From: Pyrenula massariospora
Lineage: Eukaryota; Ascomycota; Eurotiomycetes; Pyrenulales; Pyrenulaceae
DNA: 64,000 nt
Reading direction: 5' to 3'
Assembly: GCA_021030905.1 (NCBI GenBank)
Contig: JAGFMI010000008.1
Span: 1,364,001 to 1,428,000, forward strand
Below are positions 63,400 through 64,000 of this stretch, piece by piece. Made by a program: the position numbers and the translations under genes. Every line of letters starts with the position of its first letter. Position 1 is the stretch's first letter. The notes under the pieces were generated by a model. That model made no database searches and was not told the origin of the DNA. It saw only the letters and a program-made list of their open reading frames with translations.

Positions 63400-64000
63400 T
63401 CAACTCTTCGATTTCAGAGACGTCCAAGTCTGCACAGTAGTCATGATTGTCTGTAGCAGTGTTAGCGCCAAAATGACTAATGCAATCCAGAATGTCCAGA
63501 ATTGCTGAGGATGTCGGCGGTCTCTCCAGAGCTGCGTCCAACTTGCAGGCGGAGATTGAAAGATGACATCGTATACCTCCAGTAGTCTGTCACGCCAGTG
63601 ATCGAATTCGACAAAGCTTAGCGTTGGGGGCATATCAAAGGGGCCTTGTTGTTGAAAATTCTCGTCATGCCGATTGAGCAGCTTGTTTGTGTCGGCGTCC
63701 CAATGAGGAAACAAAAGATTCAATGACTGTATTGTCTCTACTAATACAGATCTCGGCAGTCCGCAACTTTCGATTTGTTACAAGATAGGTCAACGATGGC
63801 GTTAGCAACTCACATTGGCCTCTCGTTCGACATCCCCATCTGCAAAGCGTCCAAATGATATTGAATAAATCTTTTGTGGGGAAATATGTATAGAGTCCTC
63901 TGTCTCCTCTCGAGGCGTAAATGATTTGCCAGGCAGTCTGTCCACTCCAAATTGAGGCCGCAAACTTCGACCATAAATGCTGCTGTGAAGGACGGGTGGA
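63400..64000 (-). CDS. Fungal protein with C-terminal membrane anchor (5' part beyond window)
   Basis: Two exons are visible, 63814-64000 (continues past the right edge) and 63400-63766, with a 47-nt intron. Across the join it reads MGMSNERPICGLPRSVLVET, followed by TIQSLNLLFPHWD, EFDHWRDRLLEVYDVIF and SWTQLWRDRRHPQQFWTFW; then one hydrophobic helix (IALVILALTLLQTIMTTVQ) and a short tail. Upstream, LNLEWTDCLANHLRLERR and LYIFPHKRFIQYHLDALQ fit the same family. Proteins ending this way are very common and multi-copy in filamentous fungi, usually annotated hypothetical; the function is unknown. Confidence 0.78.

Overview
This window reads as nuclear DNA of a filamentous ascomycete (Pezizomycotina). 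The genes encode eukaryotic proteins (RNA polymerase subunit Rpb8, TFIIA gamma, Orc6, Elp4, Sen34, Iml1) and are split by many very short GT-AG introns, mostly 44-68 nt, often with a CTAAC/CTGAC-like branch site shortly before the acceptor. Class-level placement (perhaps Leotiomycetes) is only an impression. I found no rRNA, tRNA or CRISPR array. Many open frames in this DNA begin at TTG or GTG, so I re-chose starts at ATG and rebuilt exon joins by eye; all exon totals given are multiples of three.

Layout. 1-41.9 kb is gene dense and mostly housekeeping: a secreted type-B carboxylesterase (cut by the left edge), a DUF202 membrane protein, a MATE transporter, the helicase Dbp7, pantothenate synthetase, the ASTRA WD40 protein Asa1, a fumarase-superfamily lyase, a Golgi apyrase (Ynd1 type), an ammonium transporter, the TORC1 regulator Iml1, a vacuolar Ca2+/H+ exchanger, a Hikeshi/Opi10 protein, a class-I glutamine amidotransferase, an MFS transporter, a Zn2Cys6 transcription factor, tRNA-splicing endonuclease Sen34, a tiny two-exon membrane protein, Elongator Elp4, Rpb8 and a Nudix protein.

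42-64 kb is sparser and more repeat-rich. It holds a protein with three Cys/His ribbon repeats, three small hypothetical genes, TFIIA gamma, an aldehyde dehydrogenase, Orc6, an aminoglycoside-phosphotransferase-like kinase, gene relics (an SDR-like stretch, a truncated kinase-like ORF, a broken reading frame near 57.4 kb) and, at the right edge, a C-terminally anchored membrane protein that runs off the window. Between 55.0 and 57.0 kb there are three unrelated tandem-repeat blocks with periods near 22, 24 and 112 bp.

The main non-genic find is a family of short elements (about 70-135 bp) with degenerate ~30-bp terminal inverted repeats. At least five copies lie in the window, with C-to-T type divergence that would fit repeat-induced point mutation. 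Functionally, several neighbours touch nitrogen and amino-acid handling (ammonium transporter with a cluster of GATA sites, Iml1, glutamine amidotransferase, Fnx1/Vba-like MFS), but nothing shows they form one cluster. I saw no convincing large novel system; the best leads are the inverted-repeat family and the small split genes that standard gene finders could miss.
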